A stretch of 35,429 bases of DNA. Origin: JBGPIK01 sp041484845 (lineage in GTDB: Bacteria > Desulfobacterota > Binatia > UBA9968). Every line of letters starts with the position of its first letter. The first letter of the stretch is position 1. A model generated the notes under the pieces. That model searched no databases and was not told the DNA's origin. It saw only the letters and a list, made by a program, of their open reading frames with translations. The stretch lies in NCBI GenBank assembly GCA_041484845.1, contig JBGPIK010000017.1, forward strand, positions 1 through 35,429, given 5' to 3'. Positions 1 through 7,823 of this stretch are shown in pieces. The translations under genes and the position numbers were made by a program.

Positions 1-55
1 AGAGATTAAAGGCCAACTCGTGAACGATCTCGGGAACGTTGGTAGCGTGTGCCAT
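1..55 (-). CDS. 5' end of an unidentified protein (partial, runs off the window)
   Basis: An ATG at position 55 on the minus strand opens a frame that stays open to the window edge and reads MAHATNVPEIVHELAFNL. A strong Shine-Dalgarno sequence (GGAAGGAG) ends six bases upstream, and a promoter-like pair lies behind it, so this is very probably a real start. Only 18 residues are visible. There is no signal peptide and I recognise no family. It is transcribed divergently from the BON lipoprotein gene. Confidence 0.6.
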   Translation of the reverse strand, partial: MAHATNVPEIVHELAFNL

Positions 56-67
56 TGAATCTCCTTC

Positions 68-101
68 CGAGTACTATACTCGAAAGGTTCTTACGCCGCA
101 A
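68..101 (-). promoter_or_regulatory. Promoter with a palindromic operator for the partial leftmost gene
   Basis: On the minus strand, TTGCGG (101-96) and TATAGT (78-73) are separated by 17 bases, a plausible sigma-70 pair, followed by the GGAAGGAG ribosome binding site. The -10 box lies inside a perfect hyphenated palindrome, CGAGTA-CTA-TACTCG, at 68-82. A palindrome over the -10 is a typical place for a repressor to bind; that role is inference. Confidence 0.4.
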
Positions 102-158
102 CATCGGAAACCAGACCCCGCAATTATTGTGACGTGCACCCCTGTTATTGTTTTGTGT

Positions 159-188
159 TTGCAACTCTTGCCGTATTTCGCATATAAG
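159..188 (+). promoter_or_regulatory. Possible sigma-70 promoter for the BON lipoprotein gene
   Basis: TTGCAA (159-164) and TATAAG (183-188) are spaced by 18 bases, leaving an untranslated leader of about 50 bases before the ATG at 244. Both boxes are near consensus, but the region is AT-rich and other pairings are possible. Confidence 0.3.
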
Positions 189-243
189 AAGCTATTCTAA
201 TTTCATCGGACCGGGCCTGATCATGTCTCACTGGAGGTTACCT

Positions 244-555
244 ATGTTGAGAATTCTTTATGGCATTTTAGCCGCCCTGATGCTTTCCCTCCAGCTATCG
301 GCTTGTACGACCCTCACGGGGGAAAGTCTTGGGCAAAACGTTGACGACACCACGATTACCACGACTGTCAAATCGAAACTTGCCCTTGAAAAAGCCAGCT
401 CGCTGACAAGAATCGGCGTCGATACCGTCAAGGGCGTCGTCCATTTGACGGGAATTGTCGAAAGCGCCGCCGTAAGAGATCGGGCTACCACAGTCGCCCG
501 AGAGGTCGGCGGGGTACGCGACGTCGTCAATAATTTGCAACTTCAGTCGAGATAA
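244..555 (+). CDS. BON-domain lipoprotein
   Basis: A 103-residue envelope protein. The ATG at 244 is preceded by GGAGG at 233-237, which decides the start over codons further upstream. The N-terminus is a lipoprotein signal: one Arg, a hydrophobic stretch (ILYGILAALMLSLQ) and the lipobox LSAC, so the mature protein begins at a lipidated Cys near residue 19. The rest is a single BON domain of the OsmY/DolP type: the helix DDTTITTTVKSKLALE, then GVDTVKGVVHLTGIVES, then VREVGGVRDVVNNL-like segments. BON domains bind phospholipid and often act in envelope stress or outer-membrane integrity. Single-domain forms of about 100 residues are common in environmental Proteobacteria. No partner gene is nearby; the downstream genes are convergent. 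The specific role is unknown. Confidence 0.85.
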   Translation: MLRILYGILAALMLSLQLSACTTLTGESLGQNVDDTTITTTVKSKLALEKASSLTRIGVDTVKGVVHLTGIVESAAVRDRATTVAREVGGVRDVVNNLQLQSR

Positions 556-660
556 CCCAAATCGATTTACGCAATTTTGTTTTGGACACAGCCGGTGTAT
601 ATCCTTGTCCGGGGTACGGTGGGGATAGGCTGAACGCTTCAGAAACGGTCTAGATATCGC

Positions 661-1140
661 TTAGGGTTCTGCGCCGTCAATAGTAATGATATCGCCAACG
701 TGAATGACACCCTCGATTACGATATCCGCCCTCAACCCCCCGCGGTGAATCAAGCCGCGCATGACTCCCTTGCGGGTTAGTTTCTCCATGTGCAAGCACG
801 GCTCGCACAGGCGGGTGCCGCGCAATGTAACTTCGCCGATTTTGAATTCCCGGTTCACAAGATGATTGAGCGCAACGCCGCAGGTTACGATGTTACGGCG
901 CGCGAGTCCCGCCGGCAGTTCGACCTGATAATCGCGCTTCAACGCCTCAATGGCTTCGCTCTCGATTAAGGTGATCTCGCGCCCCGTGCCGGGTTGATCG
1001 GAAAAGGTTCCCAACCGAACATAATAGCGATCCCCTTCCAACCCTCGACCTGCCCGAGCCCGGACCTCGGCGACGGATTGCATAGGCGCCGCGCCGATAG
1101 GCGCGATGTAAATTGAAACAACCGTGCCCTTGCCGTTCAT
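661..1140 (-). CDS. MOSC-domain protein
   Basis: A 159-residue protein of the MOSC (molybdenum cofactor sulfurase C-terminal) family. Visible features are the N-terminal strand GTVVSIYIAPIGAAPM, the GLEGDRYYVRLGTF segment, REITLIESEAIEAL, a conserved RRNIVTCGVALN region, the Cys-bearing motif TRLCEPCLHMEKL and the C-terminal GGLRADIVIEGVIHVGD. The CEPC cysteine corresponds to the position proposed to carry sulfur or bind molybdenum cofactor in this family. The ATG at 1140 lies four bases after the stop of the PEP mutase-family gene, so the two are translationally coupled; a TTG at 1167 inside that gene is a weaker alternative. Stand-alone MOSC proteins such as YiiM reduce N-hydroxylated compounds with molybdenum cofactor. 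Whether this one does is unknown. Confidence 0.85.
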   Translation of the reverse strand: MNGKGTVVSIYIAPIGAAPMQSVAEVRARAGRGLEGDRYYVRLGTFSDQPGTGREITLIESEAIEALKRDYQVELPAGLARRNIVTCGVALNHLVNREFKIGEVTLRGTRLCEPCLHMEKLTRKGVMRGLIHRGGLRADIVIEGVIHVGDIITIDGAEP

Positions 1141-1144
1141 CCCC

Positions 1145-2017
1145 TCAACTCGCTTTTTTTCGGCCAACGAGGGCGCTTATCTCCGGTGTCTGCATTCCTT
1201 CCTTAAGCGTGTTGACAGTCCCTCTTGCCAAAATTTCCTGCGCGAGGCGCCGCGTCGCCCCGATAGCCGCTTTGAGAAATCCGGACCCGTAACTGACTCG
1301 CGCTACCCCCAAATCCTGCAGTTCGCGGACGCTCGGCGAGGGCGGACCGGCCAGGATACTTATGGGCGCTTTTACTTCCTTGGCCAGCGTGCCAATGATC
1401 TCCCGTGTGTGCGCATTCATATAGAAGATGCAGTCACTACCCGCCTCGGCATAAGCGTTACCGCGGAAAATCGCTTCAGCCAATATTTTCTTGGGCTCAT
1501 CCGTCATGACGTGAAAAGCATCGACCCTGGCGTTGAGAAAGAACTCGCTGCCGAGCGCCTGTTTGGTTTTCATCACCGCCGCAATTTTGCGTAACTGATC
1601 GCCAACCGGCACCAATCCACGAGTGCCGCCGGGCTTAACGCCGGCGCCGTCTTCCAGATTCATACCCGCCACGCCGAGCGCGATGAGGCAGCGCACGGTG
1701 TCTTGAATTTCATTTTCGTCGCCGTAGCCGCGTTCAGCGTCGGCATTGACGGGCACGGACACCGCGGCGGCAAACTTTCCCGTGGTATTTAGAAATAGCT
1801 CGCGGCTCATGACCTCGCCGTCCGGATACCCCAAGACTGCGGCGATGCCGCCGCTGGTGCTTTGGATCGCCTTGAAGCCCAACTGCTCGAAGAGTAACGC
1901 GCTGAGGACGTCGTAGGCGCCGGGCATAATGAGAATCTCAGGCGCGCGAACCAGTTCTCTAAGGATGCGGCTCTTGGCATTAGCCGGCGCAAGAACGCTA
2001 GGCGGAATTTGCTCCAT
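1145..2017 (-). CDS. Isocitrate lyase / PEP mutase superfamily protein
   Basis: A 290-residue TIM-barrel enzyme of the isocitrate lyase/PEP mutase superfamily. Markers include MPGAYDVLSALLFEQLGFKAIQ near the N-terminus, the metal-binding acidic motif NADAERGYGD (about residues 91-100), NLEDG (about 120-124) in place of the canonical NIED(Q), and NARVDAF (about 162-168). The KKCGH motif with the catalytic cysteine of true isocitrate lyase is absent. It is therefore more likely a carbon-carbon or carbon-phosphorus lyase or hydrolase of the oxaloacetate hydrolase/2-methylisocitrate lyase/phosphonopyruvate group. The substrate cannot be named. AGGAGG ends eight bases before the ATG at 2017; a GTG lies just upstream at 2020. 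The MOSC gene follows four bases after the stop, so the two form an operon. Confidence 0.85.
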   Translation of the reverse strand: MEQIPPSVLAPANAKSRILRELVRAPEILIMPGAYDVLSALLFEQLGFKAIQSTSGGIAAVLGYPDGEVMSRELFLNTTGKFAAAVSVPVNADAERGYGDENEIQDTVRCLIALGVAGMNLEDGAGVKPGGTRGLVPVGDQLRKIAAVMKTKQALGSEFFLNARVDAFHVMTDEPKKILAEAIFRGNAYAEAGSDCIFYMNAHTREIIGTLAKEVKAPISILAGPPSPSVRELQDLGVARVSYGSGFLKAAIGATRRLAQEILARGTVNTLKEGMQTPEISALVGRKKAS

Positions 2018-2047
2018 CACGATTTCCTCCTGTTAAGGGATGAACGT

Positions 2048-2077
2048 ATCGTAAATCCAAAGCACGGCAGGAAGCAA
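2048..2077 (-). promoter_or_regulatory. Possible promoter of the PEP mutase-MOSC operon
   Basis: On the minus strand, TTGCTT (2077-2072) and TACGAT (2053-2048) are separated by 18 bases, about 30 bases upstream of the start. The match is moderate. The 2021-2260 spacer holds nothing else I can support; in particular there is no THI box upstream of thiD. Confidence 0.25.
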
Positions 2078-2260
2078 ACGGGCTATCCGGAGCGGAAGGT
2101 GATCGTCCGCACCGGCGGGCGGCGTGCTAAAACCTTCCGGACCCTTGGTACTGTTGGGAAGCCTTTAAGACTTGCGATTAATTTCATCGAGCCGCCGCGC
2201 GCTCTCGTAAGCATCTCTTTGACTCGAATAGCCCGTTGAGCTTTGTTAGTATGCCAGGTC

Positions 2261-3064
2261 ATGAAGGCTGTCCCCAAGGCTCTGACTATCGCCGGTTCCG
2301 ACTCCGGCGCAGGCGCCGGCATTCAAGCGGACCTTAAGACTTTCGCTGCTCTCGGCGTCTATGGGACAACGGTCATCACCGCAATCACAGCGCAGAACAG
2401 CGTCGTCGTGACGAAGATCGCAGCGTTAGATCTTGATCTTATCGCCGCGCAATTCGATGCGGTCGTCGCTGACATCGACGTGAACGCGGTTAAGACCGGC
2501 ATGCTTGCGACCGCGCCGATTATTGAACTGGTGGCGGCGAAACTGCGGCGCCGTAGGCTAGCAAATATTGTGGTTGATCCGGTCATGGTCGCGACATCGG
2601 GAGAGTTGTTGCTCAAGAAAAATGCCCTTGAAACGCTCCGTTCGGATCTCCTTCCACTGGCTGTCTTAGTCACTCCCAATATTCCTGAGGCCGAGGCCTT
2701 GACCGGAATACACATTCGCACCGTCAAAGAGATTCAGCGAGCCGCCGGGCGCATCCTCGATATGGGAGCGCACAGCGTAATCATCAAGGGCGGCCATCGC
2801 AGAGGTCCAGCCACGGATCTGTTTTTTGACGGCAAGAAATTCCGGGAACTGCGCACCCGGCGTATTCGCACGCATCATACTCATGGCACCGGTTGCACGT
2901 TTTCCGCAGCCATTGCTGCCTATCTGGCGCGTGGCGAAGCGTTGGAGAGTGCTGTCGTGCAGGCAAAGACCTATATCACCGCGGCGATCCGTCACAGCTT
3001 TCCCGTGGGCGCGGGCGACGGTCCGGTGCATCATTTTTACCGGTCGTGGAATAGAAAGAAGTAA
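2261..3064 (+). CDS. thiD: Hydroxymethylpyrimidine/phosphomethylpyrimidine kinase
   Basis: A 267-residue ribokinase-fold enzyme that phosphorylates HMP and then HMP-P to HMP-PP, the pyrimidine half of thiamine. Diagnostic motifs are GSDSGAGAGIQADLKTF at the N-terminus, the substrate-loop region TTVITAITAQNS, VVDPVMVATSGE, TPNIPEAEALTG, and the anion-hole motif HGTGCTFSAAIAAYL near the C-terminus. Length matches the family. The ATG at 2261 places the family-typical start KALTIAGSDSG near the N-terminus; only a weak AGG lies upstream. It stands alone without thiE, thiC or a TPP riboswitch, so it may not be thiamine-regulated at this locus. It faces pyrF tail to tail. Confidence 0.93.
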   Translation: MKAVPKALTIAGSDSGAGAGIQADLKTFAALGVYGTTVITAITAQNSVVVTKIAALDLDLIAAQFDAVVADIDVNAVKTGMLATAPIIELVAAKLRRRRLANIVVDPVMVATSGELLLKKNALETLRSDLLPLAVLVTPNIPEAEALTGIHIRTVKEIQRAAGRILDMGAHSVIIKGGHRRGPATDLFFDGKKFRELRTRRIRTHHTHGTGCTFSAAIAAYLARGEALESAVVQAKTYITAAIRHSFPVGAGDGPVHHFYRSWNRKK

Positions 3065-3163
3065 GGAGAACATGGAGGTGTGAAGTGATGGGTTTTAGAT
3101 TATTGCGCATTGCATTCGGCCAATACGGCATGATTCCAATACTCCAGTTCGCACGTCCTAGAA

Positions 3164-3919
3164 TTACTTACCGGCCTGTTCCATTTCCGCGACAATCGAT
3201 CGCGCGGCGACGACCGGATCTTTGGCTTCCAGGATCGGCCGACCGACAACGATATAATCAACGCCGGCTTCGATCGCTTCTCTGGGAGTCATCACGCGCT
3301 GCTGATCATTGCGTTCGCCATCGCGCTGGCGGATTCCGGGAGTGACAATCACGAAACGGCGGCCGCATGCCGCGCGGATATCGGCAACTTCATGCGGCGA
3401 GGCAACCACGCCGTCCATTCCCGCTTCCTTGGTCAACAAAGCCAATCGCACCACCTGATCCGCAACGTTACGCTGCACACCGACCCGGATGAGATCGTCC
3501 TGATTCAGGCTCGTAAGCACGGTTACCGCGAGCATGATGGGACGCCGCAACTTTTCCTGGCGGCACACCCGGCGCACCTCTTTGACCGTACTGCGCATCA
3601 TCTCCAAACTGCCGGACGCATGGACGTTAAACATCTTCACGCCCAGGCGCGTCGCTTCAGCGGCCGCTTTGGCGACGGTATTCGGTATGTCATGGAATTT
3701 AAGATCGAGAAAAATCTCGCCGCCGACTTGTTGAATCAAGCGCACCGCCTGAGGGCCGGCGTGAGTGAACAGTTGCTTGCCGACTTTGAACATGCCGATC
3801 TCGGGCGCCAGCAGCTTGACCAGCTCGTTCACCTCGGTTAGATCGCCCACGTCCAGCGCGACGATCAGCCGCTCTCGCATGGAAGCGCGCGCGCGCACCA
3901 GCTCAAGGCTCGATGCCAT
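3164..3919 (-). CDS. pyrF: Orotidine 5'-phosphate decarboxylase
   Basis: A 251-residue enzyme for the last step of UMP synthesis. The catalytic Asp/Lys network is visible as DLKFHDIPNTVAKA. Other family segments are LIVALDVGD at the N-terminus, GMDGVVASPHE in the middle, IVTPGIR, and the phosphate-binding DYIVVGRPI near the C-terminus. The ATG at 3919 is chosen because TAGGAG ends nine bases before it and it lies five bases after the proS stop. An internal ATG at 3880 would give a length closer to the shortest family members. It is the last gene of an ispG-proS-pyrF run and is presumably cotranscribed with proS. Confidence 0.95.
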   Translation of the reverse strand: MASSLELVRARASMRERLIVALDVGDLTEVNELVKLLAPEIGMFKVGKQLFTHAGPQAVRLIQQVGGEIFLDLKFHDIPNTVAKAAAEATRLGVKMFNVHASGSLEMMRSTVKEVRRVCRQEKLRRPIMLAVTVLTSLNQDDLIRVGVQRNVADQVVRLALLTKEAGMDGVVASPHEVADIRAACGRRFVIVTPGIRQRDGERNDQQRVMTPREAIEAGVDYIVVGRPILEAKDPVVAARSIVAEMEQAGK

Positions 3920-3924
3920 TTCGT

Positions 3925-5652
3925 CTAGGCTCCTACGGCAGCGGTAATGATTTCTTGAATGTTCTGCGCGGCTACCGCGAGTGGGATATCGTCGCTCTTG
4001 CCATCGCGGCGCGAGCGTAACTCGATGCAACCCTTTTCCAATCCTTTAGCGCCGACGGTCACGCGCAGCGGGATGCCAATAAGATCGCCGTCTTTGAATT
4101 TGACGCCGGGCCGCTCATCGCGATCGTCCATGAGCACCTCAATGCCGCGTCTTTGCAACTCGGCATAAAGCGTATTACAAACTTCTTGAATCGCCTTGTC
4201 TTTGTAGTTGATCGGCAGTAGCAGGACTTGAAACGGCGCGAGAGCAAATGGCCAGATAATGCCGTTGCGGTCGTGGTTCTGCTCGATCGCCGCGGCCACC
4301 AGGCGAGTGATGCCGATGCCATAGCAGCCCATTTCGATGGGCTGCTCCCGTCCTTCGGCATCGAGGTAAGTCGCCCCGAGCGCTTCGCTGTATTTCTTAC
4401 CCAAATAAAAGACCTGTCCCACTTCAATACCGCGATGCGTCTCGAGCGACCCCCGATCACACCGGGGGCAGGGATCGCCGGCAACGGCCAGGCGCAAATC
4501 GGCGAACGCCGCGGGCGTAAAGTCACGCTCCTGATCCACGTCAATGTAGTGCGCGTCCATCTCATTAGCACCCGTCACCGCTTGTTGAATTCCTTGAATC
4601 GCCTGATCTGCAACGGTGCGGAGGTGCAACCCCATGGGCCCCAGAAATCCCGGGACAACACCGGTCGCGGCTTCGATTTCGGCTTCGTCTGCGAGCGCAA
4701 GATCGCGGCAGCCCAGCACCGCCTGGAGTTTGAGTTCATTAATTTCATGGTCGCCGCGCACTAAAGCAGCAATGAGCTCTCTCTGTTCGGTTTTATAAAC
4801 CAGGGTTTTGATAAATTTGTCCGGGGTGAGACGCAAAAACGCCGCGACTTCCGCTACGCTCTTTTTGCCCGGAGTCGAGACCTTCTGCGGTTTGGGCGTT
4901 TCCTTGATGATATCGCGCGCGGCGGGACGCCGGAGCTTGATTTCGGCCTTTTGCACATTGGCGGCGTAGTCGCACTGATCGCAGCTTGCAATAGCGTCTT
5001 CGCCGGATTCGGCGAGCACTTGAAATTCATGGGATTGGCTCCCGCCGATGGCGCCCGTATCCGCCTCTACCGGCCGGAATTGCAATCCACACCGGGTGAA
5101 AATCCGCTTGTAGGTTTGAAACATGTTTTCGTACTCGCGGCGACAATCGTCAACGTCGGCGTGGAAGCTGTAGGCATCTTTCATAATGAATTCGCGCCCG
5201 CGCATGAGGCCGAAGCGCGGCCGAACTTCGTCGCGAAATTTCGTTTGGATCTGGTAGACATTGAAAGGCAATTCACGGTAGGAGCGAACGACGCGACGCA
5301 CCAAGTCCGTAATGACCTCTTCGTGGGTGGGACCAAGACAGAAATCCCGCTCGTGGCGATCTTTGAAACGCACCAGCTCTTTGCCATAAAGTTCCCAGCG
5401 ACCGCTTTCTTGCCATAGCTCGGCCGGAGACGCGATCGGTAAGAGCAATTCCTGCGCGCCCGCTCGATTCATTTCCTCGCGCACGATAGCCTCGATCTTA
5501 CGGATCGTTTTAAGTGCTAACGGCAGGTAATCGTAAATGCCGCGGCTGATCTGGCGGATCATTCCGGCGCGCACCAGCAGTTTATGACTGATCACTTCAG
5601 CGTCGGCCGGATCTTCCTTGAGTGTCGGTATGAGTGTTTGACTCCAGCGCAT
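3925..5652 (-). CDS. proS: Prolyl-tRNA synthetase, bacterial type with editing domain
   Basis: A 575-residue class II synthetase that charges tRNA-Pro. The N-terminal catalytic core opens MRWSQTLIPTLKEDPADAE. Motif 2 is around RFGLMRGREFIMKDAYSFH and motif 3 is GCYGIGITRLVAAAIEQ. The core is interrupted by a YbaK-like INS editing domain (about residues 240-390, including ALVRGDHEINELKLQ), which clears Ala-tRNA-Pro. The C-terminus is the anticodon-binding HGTP domain. Length equals the long bacterial type. The start follows AGGAA within the 38-base gap after ispG. The ispG-proS order is familiar from several deltaproteobacterial genomes (from memory). Confidence 0.96.
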   Translation of the reverse strand: MRWSQTLIPTLKEDPADAEVISHKLLVRAGMIRQISRGIYDYLPLALKTIRKIEAIVREEMNRAGAQELLLPIASPAELWQESGRWELYGKELVRFKDRHERDFCLGPTHEEVITDLVRRVVRSYRELPFNVYQIQTKFRDEVRPRFGLMRGREFIMKDAYSFHADVDDCRREYENMFQTYKRIFTRCGLQFRPVEADTGAIGGSQSHEFQVLAESGEDAIASCDQCDYAANVQKAEIKLRRPAARDIIKETPKPQKVSTPGKKSVAEVAAFLRLTPDKFIKTLVYKTEQRELIAALVRGDHEINELKLQAVLGCRDLALADEAEIEAATGVVPGFLGPMGLHLRTVADQAIQGIQQAVTGANEMDAHYIDVDQERDFTPAAFADLRLAVAGDPCPRCDRGSLETHRGIEVGQVFYLGKKYSEALGATYLDAEGREQPIEMGCYGIGITRLVAAAIEQNHDRNGIIWPFALAPFQVLLLPINYKDKAIQEVCNTLYAELQRRGIEVLMDDRDERPGVKFKDGDLIGIPLRVTVGAKGLEKGCIELRSRRDGKSDDIPLAVAAQNIQEIITAAVGA

Positions 5653-5690
5653 GGGGGTTCCTAGGCTTGAAAATGAAGTAGGGTGGAAGG

Positions 5691-6788
5691 CTAAGCGCTC
5701 GGGGCGAGCGCAACCTTTGACTCTCTTTCGCCGACCAGCTTTTGGACTTCTTCGATCAGCGCGTCAACAATTTGAGCTTCGGGTACTTTGCGAATGATTT
5801 CGCCGTGTTTGAAAATCAGGCCGATCCCTTTGCCGCCTGCCACACCCAAATCGGCCGCGCGCGCTTCACCCGGACCGTTAACTTCGCATCCCATGACCGC
5901 CACATGAATGTTCAAATGGCTGTAGGGAATCATGCGCTGTTCTACCGCTCCGGCAAGCGCAACCAGATCGACATCGGCGCGACCACAAGAGGGACAAGCG
6001 ACAAACGTCAGGCCCTGCTTCTTAATCCCCAGCGCTTTCAGAATCTCAATCCCGACGCGCACTTCTTCGACCGGGTCGGCGGCCAAGGACACCCGAATCG
6101 TATCGCCGATCCCTTCAGCCAACAGCGTCCCCAGTCCAACCGCTGATTTTATCGTTCCGACACCCGGAGTGCCGGCTTCAGTGACTCCCAGGTGAAACGG
6201 ATAACCCACCTTGTCGGCAAGCATTCGATAGGCCTCGATCATCATTAAAGGGTCGGACGCCTTAAGCGAGATTTTAATTTCGCGATAATTCAGCTCCTCG
6301 AGAATGCGAATGTGGCGCAGCCCGCTCTCGACCATACCTTCGACGGTGGGGCCGCCGAATTTTTGCAGCAGATCTTTTTCTAGCGACCCGGCGTTGACGC
6401 CGATTCGAATCGGGATCTTACGCTCGGACGCCGCTCTCACGACCTCTTCAACGTACTTGCGCGCGCCGATATTGCCGGGATTAAGACGCAGACCATCGAC
6501 CCCCTGTTCCAGCGCCATAAGGGCGAGTTTATAGTTGAAATGAATATCGGCGACCAGTGGAATGCGAATTCGCTTTTTGATCTCGCCGAGTTGTTCGGCC
6601 GCCTCGCGAACCGGCACCGCAACGCGCACGATATCACAACCCGCCGCTTCAAGAGCCCAGATCTGATGCACGGTGGCGCTCGCGTCGCGGGTATCGGTTT
6701 TGGTCATCGATTGGACCGTAATCGGCGCATCTCCGCCGATTTTCACGCCGCCGAGTTGGATTTGTCTGGTTTTTCTTCGCTCGATCAT
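5691..6788 (-). CDS. ispG: 4-hydroxy-3-methylbut-2-enyl diphosphate synthase
   Basis: A 365-residue 4Fe-4S enzyme of the MEP isoprenoid pathway that converts MEcPP to HMBPP. The core TIM barrel has GDAPITVQSMTKTDT, ADIHFN, GLRLNPGNIG and the LGVTEAG motif. Cluster ligands are visible as CPSC (C265, C268) and GCEVNGPGE (C301, with E308 as the usual fourth ligand). Three in-frame ATGs lie at 6803, 6800 and 6788. I chose 6788 because a near-consensus promoter has its -10 box over the two upstream ATGs, and because MIERRKT matches where the family alignment usually begins. No Shine-Dalgarno sequence is seen. It heads ispG-proS-pyrF. Confidence 0.93.
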   Translation of the reverse strand: MIERRKTRQIQLGGVKIGGDAPITVQSMTKTDTRDASATVHQIWALEAAGCDIVRVAVPVREAAEQLGEIKKRIRIPLVADIHFNYKLALMALEQGVDGLRLNPGNIGARKYVEEVVRAASERKIPIRIGVNAGSLEKDLLQKFGGPTVEGMVESGLRHIRILEELNYREIKISLKASDPLMMIEAYRMLADKVGYPFHLGVTEAGTPGVGTIKSAVGLGTLLAEGIGDTIRVSLAADPVEEVRVGIEILKALGIKKQGLTFVACPSCGRADVDLVALAGAVEQRMIPYSHLNIHVAVMGCEVNGPGEARAADLGVAGGKGIGLIFKHGEIIRKVPEAQIVDALIEEVQKLVGERESKVALAPSA

Positions 6789-6798
6789 CTCGTTATTC

Positions 6799-6827
6799 AT
6801 CATAGTGGACGGCCCAGTAGCGGTCAA
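6799..6827 (-). promoter_or_regulatory. Near-consensus sigma-70 promoter for ispG
   Basis: On the minus strand TTGACC (6827-6822) and TATGAT (6804-6799) are separated by exactly 17 bases. Transcription would start near 6792, only about four bases before the ATG at 6788. The rest of the 6805-7036 spacer shows no RNA gene or terminator I can defend. Confidence 0.55.
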
Positions 6828-7036
6828 CCAACGATTTTCTGGAAATCACAGGTCCACTCACCGGGCTGGCGGCTGAGTCTTCTTGGCGGTCCGAGCCGGC
6901 AAGCGCAGAACTCTTTCCCGCCCTGCGCTACCATGCGCTTTCTTCAGCGACCCGCCATCTCAGTGGCCAGCAACGCGTGGGAATAACTGTCGGGGTTTCG
7001 GTCTAAAGCCCGTGATTCTGACAATGGTTTGCTTGT

Positions 7037-7801
7037 TTATTTCGAAGCTTTAACGCTCTGCTTGTCCACCGGTGTAGCGTTTACTTCTTCCTTTTTCTTG
7101 CGGTCGCCTTCCGGAATGATCAGCAGGCGGCGGTAAGAACCTTGACCTAAGCTCCGCGTGGTCACCCACGGATCGTCCTGCAGCGCGGCGTGAACGATAC
7201 GGCGGTCGGCGGCGCTGAGCGCATCCACCGTTACCGTCTTGCGCTGGCGCTTGGCCTTTTCGCCCAGACGCAGCGCCATGTCTTCAAGCGATTTTCGGCG
7301 CCGATCACGGTAGTTTTCAACATCGACGACGATATGGGGAGCTTCGCCGCCGGCGCGCTCCCCGGCAATCCGCGTAACCAGATACTGCAAGGCCTCCAAA
7401 GTCTGACCTTTGCGGCCGATCAAGAGCCCGCTGTTTTCAGCGCGGATTTCCAAAATCATTTCATCACGAGTCGGTTCGGTGATAATTTCCACGCTTGCCG
7501 GCACGCCCATCAATCGTAAGATCTCCGCTAAAGCCGTGCCGGCTTTTTCCGCAACGGCGGAAGTTTCGACTTGCGTTATCTGACCTTCTGCCGCGGAAGT
7601 CTTAGCCGCGGTGGTGATATCGAAACTGGCTTTTCTGAGTGCGGCACGAATGCGCGCCTTTTGTGCGCCGAAGCCGAGAATGCCCCTTTTGCCTTCGGAC
7701 AGTATGTCGACGGTGATCCTGTCACGCTCGACCCCGAGCATCTTCAGAGCTTTATCGATAGCCTGATCAATGGTGTCGCCATCAGTCTCTACGATATCCA
7801 T
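7037..7801 (-). CDS. jag: Jag/SpoIIIJ-associated (KhpB-type) RNA-binding protein
   Basis: A 254-residue cytoplasmic RNA-binding protein with three domains in order. Jag_N is at about residues 1-55, with the family signature SEGKRGILGFG. A type II KH domain has the loop LIGRKGQTLEALQ (about 127-139). The R3H domain is near residues 190-230 (RRIVHAALQDDPWVTTRS). The stretch between Jag_N and KH is low-complexity and Ala/Thr-rich. The ATG at 7801 follows GAGGAGAGG and lies 23 bases after the yidC stop, its standard neighbour. KhpB proteins bind many transcripts with KhpA and affect envelope synthesis or division in Gram-positives. The mnmE gene that often follows is absent; ispG comes next. Confidence 0.92.
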   Translation of the reverse strand: MDIVETDGDTIDQAIDKALKMLGVERDRITVDILSEGKRGILGFGAQKARIRAALRKASFDITTAAKTSAAEGQITQVETSAVAEKAGTALAEILRLMGVPASVEIITEPTRDEMILEIRAENSGLLIGRKGQTLEALQYLVTRIAGERAGGEAPHIVVDVENYRDRRRKSLEDMALRLGEKAKRQRKTVTVDALSAADRRIVHAALQDDPWVTTRSLGQGSYRRLLIIPEGDRKKKEEVNATPVDKQSVKASK

Positions 7802-7823
7802 AGCCAAACCTCTCCTCGGCTGC

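Noticed and set aside
1124..1594. A 156-codon plus-strand frame across the PEP mutase gene
   Set aside because: It is antisense to a clear family member and has no domain.
2021..2260. Possible TPP riboswitch upstream of thiD
   Set aside because: I looked for the conserved CTGAGA and GCGNAGGGA-type THI-box elements and found none.
2083..2322. A minus-strand frame overlapping the thiD start
   Set aside because: It is Arg/Pro-rich with no start signal and runs antisense to the conserved thiD N-terminus.
6804..7036. A tRNA-like or small RNA gene between jag and ispG
   Set aside because: A GCGCATGGTAGCGCA stretch recalls a tRNA D-arm, but no acceptor stem or TTCGAA T-loop is found in register.
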